Of a DNA stretch of 64,000 nt, positions 1-11,427 are shown piece by piece. Positions within the stretch are counted from its first letter, which is position 1. The number at the start of each line of letters is the position of its first letter. The position numbers were made by a program, and so were the translations under genes. The DNA is from Glossina fuscipes. Taxonomy: Eukaryota; Arthropoda; Insecta; Diptera; Glossinidae. The stretch covers positions 8,035,821 to 8,099,820 of the forward strand of contig NW_023998422.1 in NCBI RefSeq assembly GCF_014805625.2. Direction: 5' to 3'. A model generated the notes under the pieces. That model saw only the letters and a list, made by a program, of their open reading frames with translations, was not told where the DNA came from and searched no databases.

Positions 1-630
1 GAAAGCAAACCTTGTAGCAAACATGATTGATGTGCGAATTTTATTAACTAATTACTGTTACATAATACCTAGAATTAAACAACAATTCTCATTAATAATA
101 AAACTTCTGTATTAATATCAACTCAAGTAAATAAATCTTGGCATGCAATTTGGGTTCAAGCTTTAAGCTTTAAGGGATGAACATGAAACTCATTTATTTG
201 ACTTTCTAAGTTCTACTTATCAAGTCAAGCAGGCATTCGTCATAACTACTTGTTTATTATTTATATTCTTTAAAATTTGACTCATGAATGCTTCGCTCGA
301 ACCATTAATAATCTAGGGAATGCTTAATCTATCAGTTAGTTTTTTGCTTTTTTGCTTTAGAATATTCTTGACATTAATCGATTTTATATATATACATATA
401 TATATATAGGAAATTTTTGTATAACAACTATCATGTCTATAAGTTCTCTTGGTCTGCCCAATTATTGGCACTCGTCAGTGCCAGTTGAAGAGAATTGAAG
501 GCTGTAGAGACTGTTCTATGTGCCATAGCCAAGCCAGCTAGTTCGGAAGATTTAGGGGGTTTTGCAAATTTTGTCTCACGGACATTCCACGGACGATTAC
601 ACTCAAAAAAACATGCATGTACTTTATCCT

Positions 631-640
631 TATATACATA

Positions 641-690
<50 letters not shown>
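631..690. repeat. (TA)n microsatellite
   Basis: About 20 uninterrupted TA units follow an imperfect tatata/gtata lead-in. The Tyr-Ile-rich frames read from it on both strands are artefacts. Confidence 0.95.
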
Positions 691-693
<3 letters not shown>

Positions 694-2455
694 GAATATG
701 CATGCATATATTCTATAGGCGGGCGGACGAAACCTACCTTACCGAACGGGCATAACCTAAGCCCTGGACCGTTCTTCATCCTGCCCTACCTATGGTCCCC
801 TTCGGCCCAATATATATGTAAAGGTAAAGTCATATAAAAAGTCTTTGCGTGTTTTTCTGCGAGTTGGTGTTAACATAGTTGGTGCCTATATATTTTGGGC
901 AAGAGTTACACGATTGTTTCAAACGAGCATGTATTGTTCGTCTAAAAAGTTATCTTGATTTGAAAATGGATGAAATAACCAAAGAAATACGCTGCGTGAT
1001 GCTTCTTCGCCAGCAAAAAATTGGGAAACAAGCAAACACCTGTTGAAAAATTTGTACTGCAAGGAAAGGAAGAAGTCAAGAGCGGCTTGCTCGATTTCTT
1101 TCCGAAAGTTTAGATATTGTCAGGAATAGAGGAGGCACTAACCATTAGTCACTTATAGGATTGGAATCATTTTGAGAAGAGCAGGCTTCAAGAAGGAGCT
1201 CAAAACCGCGGAAAAAAACGCAAATATTTTTTATATCGACCCTTATATCTATATTTCATAACGTGGCTTACATTAATTGAAATTCATTCGTCCAAAGGAT
1301 ATTAATAAGCTTGACAATCAGCCAACTTCAGAGAAGTTTATTGAGTTGAGTCGTACGAAAATGTTATTTATTAGAACCAGGAGCTTCACTTATTGTTAAT
1401 AGCGATGAATTAAAAAAAAACATTTTCTTTCTATTACGTCAAACAGCTGCATTAGTTTTCTTTGAGCTGAACAAGTAAAAAAAGCTTATGAAGGTCCTTA
1501 ATAAAAAGGTATAATTTTGCAAAGCCAAAGATTCCTTGAGTTTGTTCATTATAAGAGAGAAATTTACAAAGCTTATATCGCCGCGCCTAGCCTTTCAGCA
1601 GGAAGGAAGCAAGCGAGGAAACGCCTATGAAAACTCAGTCTTTTTGCCGTCGGCATAAGTAAATTTGGAACGTTTTATTGTCAGTACTGTCATAGGCCTG
1701 ACCGCCCACGGAGGCGTGGAAGTATATATAACCCATTGATATATCGTTAAATTGTTGTTATCTTCGACCAAAATAACTGTTGTTTTCCCATTTTGCGATT
1801 TGGGTAAATGAAATGATATTCCGGGGAGGTGAGAAGGAGCCGGCCCGCCCCCCCGTGACATGAATTTGTAGCATTGCAACTTAATTTTTTGCAATTATTT
1901 TGTTATAAATGTTAATAGCTCGATATATATATATATATATACATAAGCAATATCATGTACATACAAAGCAATATCATTTTCTTTTGAATAAACATAAAAT
2001 AAAAATGTAGATATAAAAAATGAAACGTGTGCGTTCCTTTTGCTAACGCAATGTAGCAGAAAACAATGCACAAGAAAAAAAAAAAAGAGCATAACACAAA
2101 CGAAGAGAAAAAGGCGTGTGGCTACTTTACTGATGACCCTCGAAGTTCAACGATAGAAATACGAATAAAACAATAAAAGCTAAACGCCTACAAGCTAAAA
2201 ATGAAAATAATAAAACTCATCACTTTATATATCGCGTATGGTATGCTTAACGTGCTGGTGGCCCTTGTGCCTGTCTATAAACCAAAGCGAAAGAAAAATA
2301 ATAAAAAAAAAACAAAAAAAAAAAACTACGCTTTTTGTTATAAAGCTTTCAAATGAAAACGAAATCATAAAAAGGCAAACAAAAGACGTTACTGAAGACA
2401 CACAACAATACACACCACAAGATGACTAGAATAGAACTTCACAACAAAATTTATA

Positions 2456-2502
2456 CATATACATACATACAAACATACATACATACATACATACACAAAC
2501 AT
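2456..2502. repeat. (CATA)n tetranucleotide repeat
   Basis: Repeated acat/cata units with two short caaa interruptions; an ordinary microsatellite. Confidence 0.9.
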
Positions 2503-3507
2503 ACACAAAGTAATGAAAGTTAATTTGTTAAAATCGACACAAAAACCAACACAACACAGCAAGTGATGTGACCACCATGACAACCTTTTAAAGAACAAAA
2601 GGGAAACCAGAACAGTAACGAAACAAACAAAAATGCTATAGAAAAATTACAATTTGTTTTAAATGGTATTTTTGCTCGGTACTTACTTGTACATTTAGAA
2701 GAGCAATAAAAAAAAAAAAAAATTACAACAATAATAATAATAACAACAACAGCCATAGCAGCATACAGCAGTAGAGCAATAGCAGAACAATAACAAAGAG
2801 TTAAACGACAAGCCCTTCTTCCTTCCCATATAGAAATTGTGTGGAAAATCCCAAATAGTTTTTACTTTAGATTCACTCTACTCACTAAAGCAACGTTAGC
2901 AGCAATGCTTTGAGCTCGGTTGCGACCGCGACCGCGGCGGCGGCGGCGTTTACATTCCGAAAATATATTACGTTTTAAGTTCAAGTCATTCAAAAAATTG
3001 TTTTGTATTTTCTGACATTTCCGAGGCACATCGATATATGTGTGTATATGTTTATCTATATGTATGTATATATGTATATAATGCATTGTATAGTATTTGT
3101 TGCACTTGCCGCTATATTTCTCTATGTGGCTGACGCGCATACAAATGCACAAATTTGCAGTTAATTGCATTTCGATATCTATGCTTAGGCATCATCAACA
3201 TCACATAAGATAAACCGACTGGCCAATCTGCCTACGACCGTTCGATCGACACTTTTTATATACTATAGCAGCAACAATAACAACGAAAAAGCTAAACTAA
3301 TTTAGTTTAACCTCAAATAATGATCGTAATGATGCTGTGCTCTCGATATTGTTGCAAAAAAAAAAAACAAAAAAAAAAACGAGCTGAGCGAAGAAGAAAT
3401 AGAGTTTTACGTTATAAGGAAATGGAGCTAAGCGCGACACATAACCACCACTTATTCAACCATTCCACCATCGTCGTTAACAGATTCATTCTAAATGTTT
3501 TTTACCA

Positions 3508-3540
<33 letters not shown>

Positions 3541-3610
3541 ATTCTCAGAAATTACTAATTGTCTGATTATTGGTTGGGATTTAGGTGGGAATTTGTGTTT
3601 TAACATTCGC

Positions 3611-3619
3611 CATATATAT

Positions 3620-3650
<31 letters not shown>
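3611..3650. repeat. (TA)n microsatellite
   Basis: A TA-dinucleotide run with a single ga interruption near the left end. Confidence 0.95.
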
Positions 3651-3652
<2 letters not shown>

Positions 3653-6600
3653 AGTGAACTAACATCATCAAGAACAACAGAATGGCATTTAAAGTTGAAG
3701 GTCTTTACTTTTGCTATAAAAATAATTTAAAAAATTCTGTTAACGTCACAGGACAATGACAGTATTTATATGACAAAAATACAATAATAAACTCATAAAA
3801 CTCAGCAGGAAATTTTTTTTTTTGCAATCATTCCATGCTTCCTCCCGATATGCAGACATAATAATTTTGTCATTGCACTTGCCCCAGCTTGAAAATACGA
3901 ATGCTTGTAGTTAAAAAAAAAAAATGTTACTAAATAAAATTTTAATAAAATGAGCAAAAAAAGAAAAACAAATTCCTTACTATTTATTTATCTTCTTTAA
4001 ATCATGTTGTTGCAGTCCTTTCAAACTGATTATCTGATATTGAAAGTTGTTAATATTGTTACGTTTCTGCGACTACTATGACAAACAGCCAGACAAGAGA
4101 GAAATTCTAATGAGGAAATCTATGTAAAAAAGTGTTTTTTTTTTAACAATTTGAAATGGAATTTTTCTGAAGGCAAGGAGGTAATGGTTGGAGTATTAAT
4201 ATTTGAGGGGAGGCATATAGTGAGCATTAAAAAAATTTTTTTTTTTTGATTATGGCATTACTTGACCCGAGGCATACTTAGATATGTGTGTGTCTATCAG
4301 TTTTATTTGTGTGTAATAGTGTAGTTTGACGCCACTTTTGCGGAAGCGCCCCACCTTTAACTTAACCAATGCAGTAGTAAGACTTTGCCCTCTGTTCTGT
4401 TATTTAAATAAAATTTAGGGCAACCTTGCAGCATCACTGGAAGAGGAATGGAGTCCTACGAGTCATGAGCACGTGCTATAGCTGAGCTTGCTCGTTCGTG
4501 AGATGAGGGAGGGGTTCTCGCTCTTCTAGGACGGTTACACCGAAGAAAGTGCACACACATGCCCCTCATTTAATTAGCCGAACGGACATTATATTTATTT
4601 CACTATTCAAACGGACTCCTGGTCCCTGAGCCTATCTCAACCCACACCGCCTACGATCCATTCAGAATTGTAAGGGGTTCTGCCATAAATTACAAATTTA
4701 AAGGATAAAAATCACTTAATATACATAACTTTGTCTAACGAAACACGGCGAAGAATATAAAAATATTGATTTTTGTTTCAGTGTTGGAGACTATTTGAAG
4801 TAAAGACTTCATTTTCCTTCGTTTGTTGTCAATAAATTATTATCCTCACGAGTAGCCGGGTAGGCAAAGCATGTCGGCTAACAACTCAAAGGCCGCAGAA
4901 TCAAATTTCATATAATATAAGTTATCCGGCAGCCTTTGAATCCATATTTTGTTGCCTTTACGATTAGCCAAAAGCAGTCTTTTGCGTTGATTTAAACCTT
5001 AAGTCTTAAACTGGAAGTTGCTAAACGAATAGACCGGAAGGACCTACTCACATGGAAATATATGGACTATTAGTAGAGGGGGAGTAGATTTCGAGTGATG
5101 GAGTAATGGCTGAACAAGAAAGCAAATAAATTTTTTTGCAGCCACAACTTGGCTTGTAAGGTCACAGGAAATTGTCTTGCTGCGAAGAAGCGAAAGGCTG
5201 GAAACTTTTGCCATCGAATTTATTCAATGCCTAATAATGATAACAATAGCAAAAAATATCCTTAACCTGACCCGGAAAGCAGATCTTCGGACTTTATATA
5301 AATATATATAATCTGGGTCTTTATCGATCTTATAGTTTATGAGTTGTGCATATTTGTGCTTATAAATGTCGGCATTCCATTACCCATCTACCTGTTGTAG
5401 CGAATAAAAATATTTCGAGAAACAAAGAAAAAAAAAAAAAAAAATAAATAAATAAACAAATTAAAATCACAAACAAATCAGCACTTGGAGCAATATTTTC
5501 TTCTTTTTTTTTTTTTTTCATTTCAGAAAATTGAATTCCACAAAATCATAATAATAGATATAAAAGTATGTATGTGTGTTTGCGTGTTTGTGCTTGTGCT
5601 TTTGTGAGTGATTGCGGTAGGCTCTCAACAAGAACAATAATAATAATGATAATAATGCAGCAGCAAAAAAAAAAAAAAAAAAAAATTAAAAATAAAACAA
5701 CAAAAAATGAACAAACGAATGAAATGCTCCCCTTCAACAACAATGGATTAGAATGTTCTTTTCGGGGCCGCTCCCAAAAATATGTCATGTTCTTAAGCCA
5801 AACTACTAAAAAGCGTTGAAAAGAATGTTAAGACAGGTTTAAATATAAAAAAAAAATAAAAAAAGTAAAAAAAAAATTAGAAAAACAATTTATAAACTAA
5901 ATCAACAAATACAAACACACTTACACATACACATGCAATACAAATTTAGTAAATAGTGGTCACTTTGTTAAGCAACAAATTTGAAATATTTTTCTTGATT
6001 TTTTTTTCTTTTTTTTTTTTGCCTTTAAAATACTTTTTAAATTTTCTGACAACAAAAGAAAGAAAAATAAAATTGTTTTTCTTGTACTAATATTTAAAAC
6101 CTTGTTATTGAGCATTTTTGCTTGAGGTTCGTTCAGTTTTATACGTGCTCTGGTTTAATCCCTCATAAATTCGATACAAGACAAGTCTGGTCACAATTCA
6201 CTCTTTATTTATGTCAACCTTTAAGCAAACTATGTTCATAAACATATACTCATACATGCATATATTTATATACATATAGATAGATTTCTAATGTATTTAG
6301 CTATATAGTTTGTTGTCGTTGTTTGTTTGCGAATAAAGTCATACTATTTATACTGTTTGAGACTAGGTTTATTTTGTATATGACCGCCAGTCATACTCAG
6401 GGTGATTTGTGTTGCGTTCTTGTGTTATTTCATATAAACTGCAATCAAAACAAGAATAACGAAAAAAAAAAACTATATATATATATATACGTATATATAT
6501 ATAAAAATTGTTGATTACGTGAAACCTTGTTGCCTTGAATATATTTATGTAAATGTTCTAAATTACATATAAACATATAAATATAAATATATATGTATAT

Positions 6601-7720
6601 ATGTGCATGTATGCATAACATATGCATAAACGAGCACATACATATATATATATATATATATATCGTTATAGTAAACATTCCTAAGAAAAGGTTAAAGACA
6701 TGATGTCTATGCTTTTGTTTTGTGTTTTTTTTTTTTTTATATTTTTTTTTGTTTATTTCTTTCTTTTAATGAACAACACCATAATCTATATAGGTATCAG
6801 TTCATTAAGCAGATCCGTTTGCCTACCTGTCAACACTTTTCACAGTTGTCAGAATTTAAACGCAGAAGAATCATAAATTTGTTACAGGTTTCTAAAAAAA
6901 AGTTGACTACTGCCGTACACACCCAGTTGGTTATAACATACAATGGCTATAACGGCTAATTAAGGGTGAGGCAATAAAAAATCTTGAAAATTTCAAAATT
7001 AAATGCTTTGACGTCTTTAGTTACAAATGATCATCATTTACGATCCGCAAAGTAAATAAACATAAAAACTCATATACGCTTTTCTTCATAAAGTTTTCTT
7101 TTCAACAAGCCGATCGGTATTATTTCCTCTTTTAACGTTAAACAAAACATGTTTTGTGAATACTTTTCCGAAAAATTAACTGTCTGATATATGAGAGTAA
7201 AACAAACCGTGACTGTCGCTTTTTTTTTTTTAAAAAAAGATTATTAATTAACTAACAACAGTGTAGTTGTGTGCTTGTAGTAATAGTTAATGTGCGAAAA
7301 TGCGAACTTGAGATAAACAAAATCGTAAAATAAAAATTTTAATTACTCAACAATTTACGAGATACGAGCCAGCGAAAATAATTGCAACTTGTGAAAAACT
7401 ATAAACTGAATTAATGCCTCATTTTCGATAGTCAGATGATTATCTGTTTACTATACGTGAACCACATTCCCCAAGAAGTAATTCATTTTCGCTGAGAAAT
7501 TCAGTGAAACTTTCGTAGTTTAGTCTCGAGAGTGTTTGCATAACACAGACTCTCTTATTGTTGGGAACATTTTGGTTTAGTGAGGAGGAGCAAGCTTATA
7601 AAGCTGCACAGTAATGCCGACACCTCGTGAATTTCAACATGATTTGAGTAGTAATTGACTATTAGTAGAAGATTTTAAGAATTTTGATTTAATTCAAAGT
7701 GAGTCAGCCATTTTCACTAT

Positions 7721-7728
7721 TCTTTCTT

Positions 7729-7787
<59 letters not shown>
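7721..7787. repeat. (TC)n microsatellite
   Basis: About 67 bases of tc units with three ttc slips. On the opposite strand it is (GA)n, the type of tract that GAGA-factor-like proteins bind in flies (family knowledge; no evidence of function here). Confidence 0.95.
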
Positions 7788-8137
7788 GAAAATACTTAGG
7801 AGTGCAATTCCACTTAAAAGTAGCGAGCAATATTCTTTACTATAGATATGATTCTACTTAAGGGGCTGGAAACTTTTGGTAATTAAGGTAAGGTATTAGT
7901 GTTTTTTTAGCAGAGGAATCTTCTATTGCCTTACTATAGTCTCGCGTAACTAATTTTATTAAACTAAGCACTCAAAGAGAAGCAACTAAGAGAATTATAT
8001 TTAGTGTTGACCGAATCTTTTATGCTCATCCCTGATTAAAAAAAAAGGGGAAAAAACTAAATTTTCTTTCTCTATATTATGTGACTGTTTTCACTCTCGG
8101 TGATATGTGGTGGGCGCGGTGATTTTTTTTCCATTTT

Positions 8138-8868
8138 CAGACAAAAAGTGCATATATATATGGTGTAGGACTTATACCTGTATGTGTAACAAGCAAAAAA
8201 CACGGGAAGCAAGTATGGTCGCAATTTTTATCGCATAGACGTGTGGGTCTTATAGGCGTGTCCTTTGAAAAGTTTGTGTTATTTCGAAATTCTTTTACCA
8301 ATTTATAGGCGATAGCTTTAGTTTTGCGAACGGGCGAATATTTACCACAAATACTACATACTTGCGCAGACGGATAGATGGATATGTTTAGGTGCGTTCT
8401 AAAGCTTTTTGGAAACTTGTTTCGGCATTGAAAAAAAATTAGATTTTGCTGCACTATAATTTTGAGCAGGCGTGGTCAACTTTTTCGATATTTCTACAGA
8501 GCTTACAGCGACACCTACCGAATATGCGTACAAATTTTTGCAAAAATTTTACTTTACGAGTAATGAGGAAGAAACCAATTTCTTACTGCTTTCCCAATTT
8601 ATGTGACGCTGTGGGCTTGTCTTTTAACCGATTTGGCCCATTTTCAATAGCAATCTGCGAACAAGAATTACCAAAATATTGCTGCTCAAGTTGAAGTCGA
8701 CAGCTTCATTTTTGCGGCCAAGAGAGAGCTCAGAACACGGCTTGGCGGACTAACATCCTCAAGTCGATTTAGAATTTGATGCCGATTAAAAGGATATATA
8801 CTTTCTGATGTCTCTGAAGATTGCTTTTCGGAGTTGCAAACGCGTTCACAAAATGAGTATATCTCTCG
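8138..8868 (-). repeat. dispersed repeat family A, inverted copy (A3)
   Basis: Read on the minus strand, this matches the copies at 18950-19795 and 53371-54211 block by block. The shared blocks are a lead with 'ttttgtgaacgcgtttgcaa', a gtcgg-type middle, a gaccacgcctgc block, a Phe/Lys-like T/A stretch, a cgtctgcgc pyrimidine block, and a tail with 'acacgtctatgcgataaaaa'. The internal order is the same and divergence is high, so this is an old copy. The two open frames inside (8137-8454 minus, 8446-8694 plus) have no recognisable protein and appear to be chance frames of the repeat. Confidence 0.75.
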
Positions 8869-9640
8869 TCCTTCAGTGACGACTATAAAAGCAATGTTGG
8901 CTAACAAAAAGACATAGAAGACTTTGTAGTTCTTTCTTTCAAATATTTCGAAAGGCAAACAATCTTAAGTCGGAATAAAGTTTGACATAAGAAAACTTTC
9001 ATGTTACGCTTTCATTTCATATTCCAAGAAAGTATAAAGCAAACAACAGCACCACATGAATCATTTTTTTTAGCACTAATTATCTGTGGTTTTTACCTTC
9101 ATAGTTTATGAAGTAAAGTTGTAAAATATCATAAATCAATTATGCAATAAGAAAGAGTTAGAAGAAAAAGAAAACTTGAATTCTAGAGATTTTTGCTAGA
9201 TGCTATGCAAACAGCAAGTATGGAAAGAAAAATAAATGGTAAAGTGTAGTCGTATCTGTCTAATATGATATTAAGGTTTTTTTTTTTTTTTTTTTTTTTT
9301 GAAAAGAACGGAAGCAAGAAAAGTAATTCCTTAAAACAACGTTAAAGAGAAGAATTTTCGGCCTAAAAGTCGAAGTTTACAATTGATTCTATAATGAAAA
9401 TCAGAAGTAGTTTAAAACATACCCAACCACGATACTGAACGGTTAAGTTAGGGAAACCCTAAAGCAACGTAACTTTCGATAAGGGAACGACTTTTCTTGC
9501 ACAAGAATGGAAAAGCATTCAATTGTTCGAAAGCTTTGGCACCCATGTTTTCCTAAGGCTGACGGAATCTTTATATACGTAAATCCATCATTGCGAAAGG
9601 CGCTGCCGACAAGACATAAGCACTTTAGCCCGTTTATGGA

Positions 9641-9860
9641 CAGAAAAGGGCCGTCTGTCCTCAAGAACGATTCGGTTTTTTGGAGTTATCCATTCTTTGG
9701 TACCGTCATCTGAGCGGCAGTTCTGCTTAAAAACAGGGCAAGACATCAGACAGAACAGAGCCGTCTGTCCGCATGAATGGTTTGTTTTGTGGGATTATCC
9801 TGTCTTTGGTATCGACATCTGAGCGGGGGCTCTGCTTGAGAAGAGGATAAGACCTCGAGT
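9641..9860 (+). repeat. 110-bp tandem duplication (two units)
   Basis: The unit starting 'cagaaaagggccgtctgtcc' at 9641 recurs as 'cagaacagagccgtctgtcc' at 9751. Further matches in register include a ttatcc...tctttggta block, 'atctgagcgg' and 'ttctgctt'/'ctctgctt' followed by an aagac block. The two units are roughly 80 percent alike by eye. The surrounding 9440-9640 segment is moderately GC-rich and may be part of the same element. No protein is recognised. Confidence 0.85.
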
Positions 9861-10453
9861 GAAACTAGCTTTACTTAGAAGGCGCAATATCTGGTGACAG
9901 CAGGATGTGCGTGCTTCAAATATTCCTGCATTTGTTTTTTTGCAGGTCATGGCCGAGCATTTGCGTGCACATCAATCAAGTACTTCTTGCTTCCAATTTC
10001 TTTTAGGCATTTAGGCATTATTATTCTAGTTTATTAAGCTCTTACCCGTTTTGATGATCACTTTTCTTCTAGAGTAACAACAACATTCAGTCGGCAAGAC
10101 ACTACACTTTAAAGCAAATTTTGCCCTGTATTTAGAATAGATTTAGAAGCCTTTACTTCTTGATGGTTTTTGACGCTGTTATTAATCGACGTCTATCTTT
10201 GGAAGTAGCTTGTATACGTCATCTTTGTCTACAGATTCTTGCGCAGAAATACCACTCATGTCGTATAACACTCAACTTGCAAATGATTATATAGACGATA
10301 TTACTTAACTTTTACTGAGATTTACTGTACAATCTTTCCTAACTTAAGAATTGAAAAATAGTTGAACTATGTTTTGATTCTTCCTTTCGATAGCGATCAT
10401 ATGTGACTGGCGTGGCGCTTTCATTTTTCATGATTAATTTATATAACAATTTA

Positions 10454-10456
<3 letters not shown>

Positions 10457-10483
<27 letters not shown>
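10457..10483. repeat. (TAA)n microsatellite
   Basis: About nine taa units directly followed by poly(A). Confidence 0.95.
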
Positions 10484-10489
<6 letters not shown>

Positions 10490-10831
10490 CAAAGAACAAC
10501 CAAACAACAACATAAAATAACTTTTTCACTGCAATTAATTAATTATTTCAAAGGAATTAATAATAAAAAATAATAAAATAACATAACAATAAAATCCAGT
10601 ATGCAGAGCAATTACTCACTCATAACAATATACATTCGTTCGCTCTTCTCTCTGTCTCTTTTACCTTTGCGTAGTCACACATATCTTTATTCTAATCGTT
10701 GTTAACCATAATTACAAATAGCTCTGACTAAATGCACTAAAAAAAAAATAAAAAAAAATAAAAAAAAAAAACAAATTAAAATCAATTTCATTTTTATATG
10801 AAATTAATTTCAATTTAATGCTAAAGCAGAA

Positions 10832-10852
10832 ATTTATTTTTTTAAATTTCAG
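10832..10852 (+). promoter_or_regulatory. candidate 3' splice site of the first recognised exon
   Basis: The tract 'tttatttttttaaatttcag' ends in AG at 10851-10852, with a ctaaag branch-point-like heptamer just upstream (about 10821). It lies 259 bases before the ATG at 11112. If used, the exon downstream carries both leader and coding sequence. Such T-rich acceptors also arise by chance in DNA this AT-rich, so support is moderate. Confidence 0.45.
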
Positions 10853-11111
10853 CCTACCTCTCGCTTCAGCATAAATAATATCCACAAAAAAAAAAAAAAA
10901 AAAAATTAAAAAAACAAAACAAATATATTTTATAAAATTTCATAAGAGTGAGAGTAGAAGAAAATTAGATAAAAAAATTTAATAAAATCGTTAAGCAAAA
11001 AAAAAAAAAAATGCAAATTTTTTATTAAAATCACCTGTTAGTCGCATTGCTATTGAATTGTAAAATAAATATAAAAAAAAAAAATAAATAAATAAATAAT
11101 TAAAATTTGCA
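10853..11111 (+). other. putative 5' UTR part of the coding exon
   Basis: This is the sequence between the candidate acceptor and the start codon. It is very A-rich with three poly(A) runs. It contains one minimal upstream ORF, ATG at 11011 with five codons (MQIFY) ending in TAA at 11026-11028, in a poor A-run context. The last bases before the main ATG are 'atttgca', giving G at -3 and G at +4, an acceptable start context. The exon's left boundary is inferred; a transcription start inside this stretch is the alternative. Confidence 0.4.
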
Positions 11112-11418
11112 ATGGCTGTGCAAAACCAAAGATTAATGAAATCCTCTTTGGCTGATAATACGGTAACAACAACAACGACAACAACAACGCCAATAACAAC
11201 ACAAACAACATCAACAAGAAATTCGAATTCTACTACCGTGCCATCAATGACAATGCCGCCATCATCATCGTCGACATCATCACTGCCAGCGAAAACACTT
11301 CAAGCGACCCACACATCTGCTCCAACACCAACCGCATCACCGCAAATAGCAACGCATGCTACCATAAATGGTGGTCCGCGTGTATCATTCAATCGCGATG
11401 TTCATGTCAAACGAATCG
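11112..11418 (+). CDS. N-terminal coding exon, Thr/Ser-rich protein (unrecognised gene)
   Basis: The first 102 codons of a protein, ending with one base (g) of codon 103 at a good donor, g|gttagt, at 11419. The chain begins MAVQNQRLMKSSLADN. Residues about 18-58 are a Thr/Ser-rich, probably disordered tract encoded by mixed aca/acg/tca/tcg codons rather than by a pure microsatellite. Residues 59-87 are Pro/Ala/Thr-rich. Residues 88-102 form a basic, ordered-looking segment, GPRVSFNRDVHVKRI. RVSF at 90-93 fits the RVxF docking pattern used by protein phosphatase 1 partners (family knowledge; binding here is inference). The mixed synonymous codons, moderate GC in a very AT-rich setting, start context, donor and non-repetitive ends all mark it as real coding DNA. 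I do not recognise the gene. Reading on past the donor stops at once (GGT TAG), as expected for an exon edge. No second exon is certain in the window, so the protein is partial. Confidence 0.72.
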
Positions 11419-11427
11419 GTTAGTGTT
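11419..11427 (+). promoter_or_regulatory. 5' splice donor, start of long intron
   Basis: atcg|gttagtg: GT at 11419-11420 with TAGT following, close to the gtragt consensus. It leaves the reading frame with one base of a split codon (phase 1). The intron appears to run beyond most or all of the rest of the window. Confidence 0.6.

Larger units (their letters stand above)
1..7720. other. non-coding AT-rich DNA, simple repeats
   Basis: I see no supportable gene here. The stretch holds TA-type microsatellites (631-690, 1923-1941, 3611-3650), a CATA-type tract (2456-2502), many poly(A)/poly(T) runs and a short GC-rich CGG-like block (about 2924-2950). Open frames in this stretch are made of these low-complexity tracts (Tyr-Ile, Lys or Phe runs) and do not look coding. 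Several T-rich tracts end in cag or tag and could act as splice acceptors, for example after a long T run at about 5520-5526, but none leads into a convincing exon. A plus-strand upstream intron or promoter region of the exon at 10.85-11.42 kb is the likeliest context (inference). Confidence 0.6.

Noticed and set aside
952..1250. Possible transposase piece starting ATGGATGAAATAACC
   Set aside because: The short start looks protein-like but stops within 25 codons and no transposase motif can be followed in any frame.
2862..3170. Open frame with Arg-rich stretch from a CGG-like block, minus strand
   Set aside because: It combines a GC microsatellite and Tyr/Ile/His-coding TA/CA tracts; no real protein composition.
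5495..5566. Small exon between a long T-tract acceptor (5526) and aaaa|gtatgt (5566)
   Set aside because: The 39-base AT-only segment has no coding content; strong-looking acceptors are expected by chance in T-runs.
9920..9950. gtttttttgcag|gtcatg acceptor before the coding exon
   Set aside because: Good acceptor tract but the abutting donor is poor and no exon downstream is supported; it may be a chance T-run.
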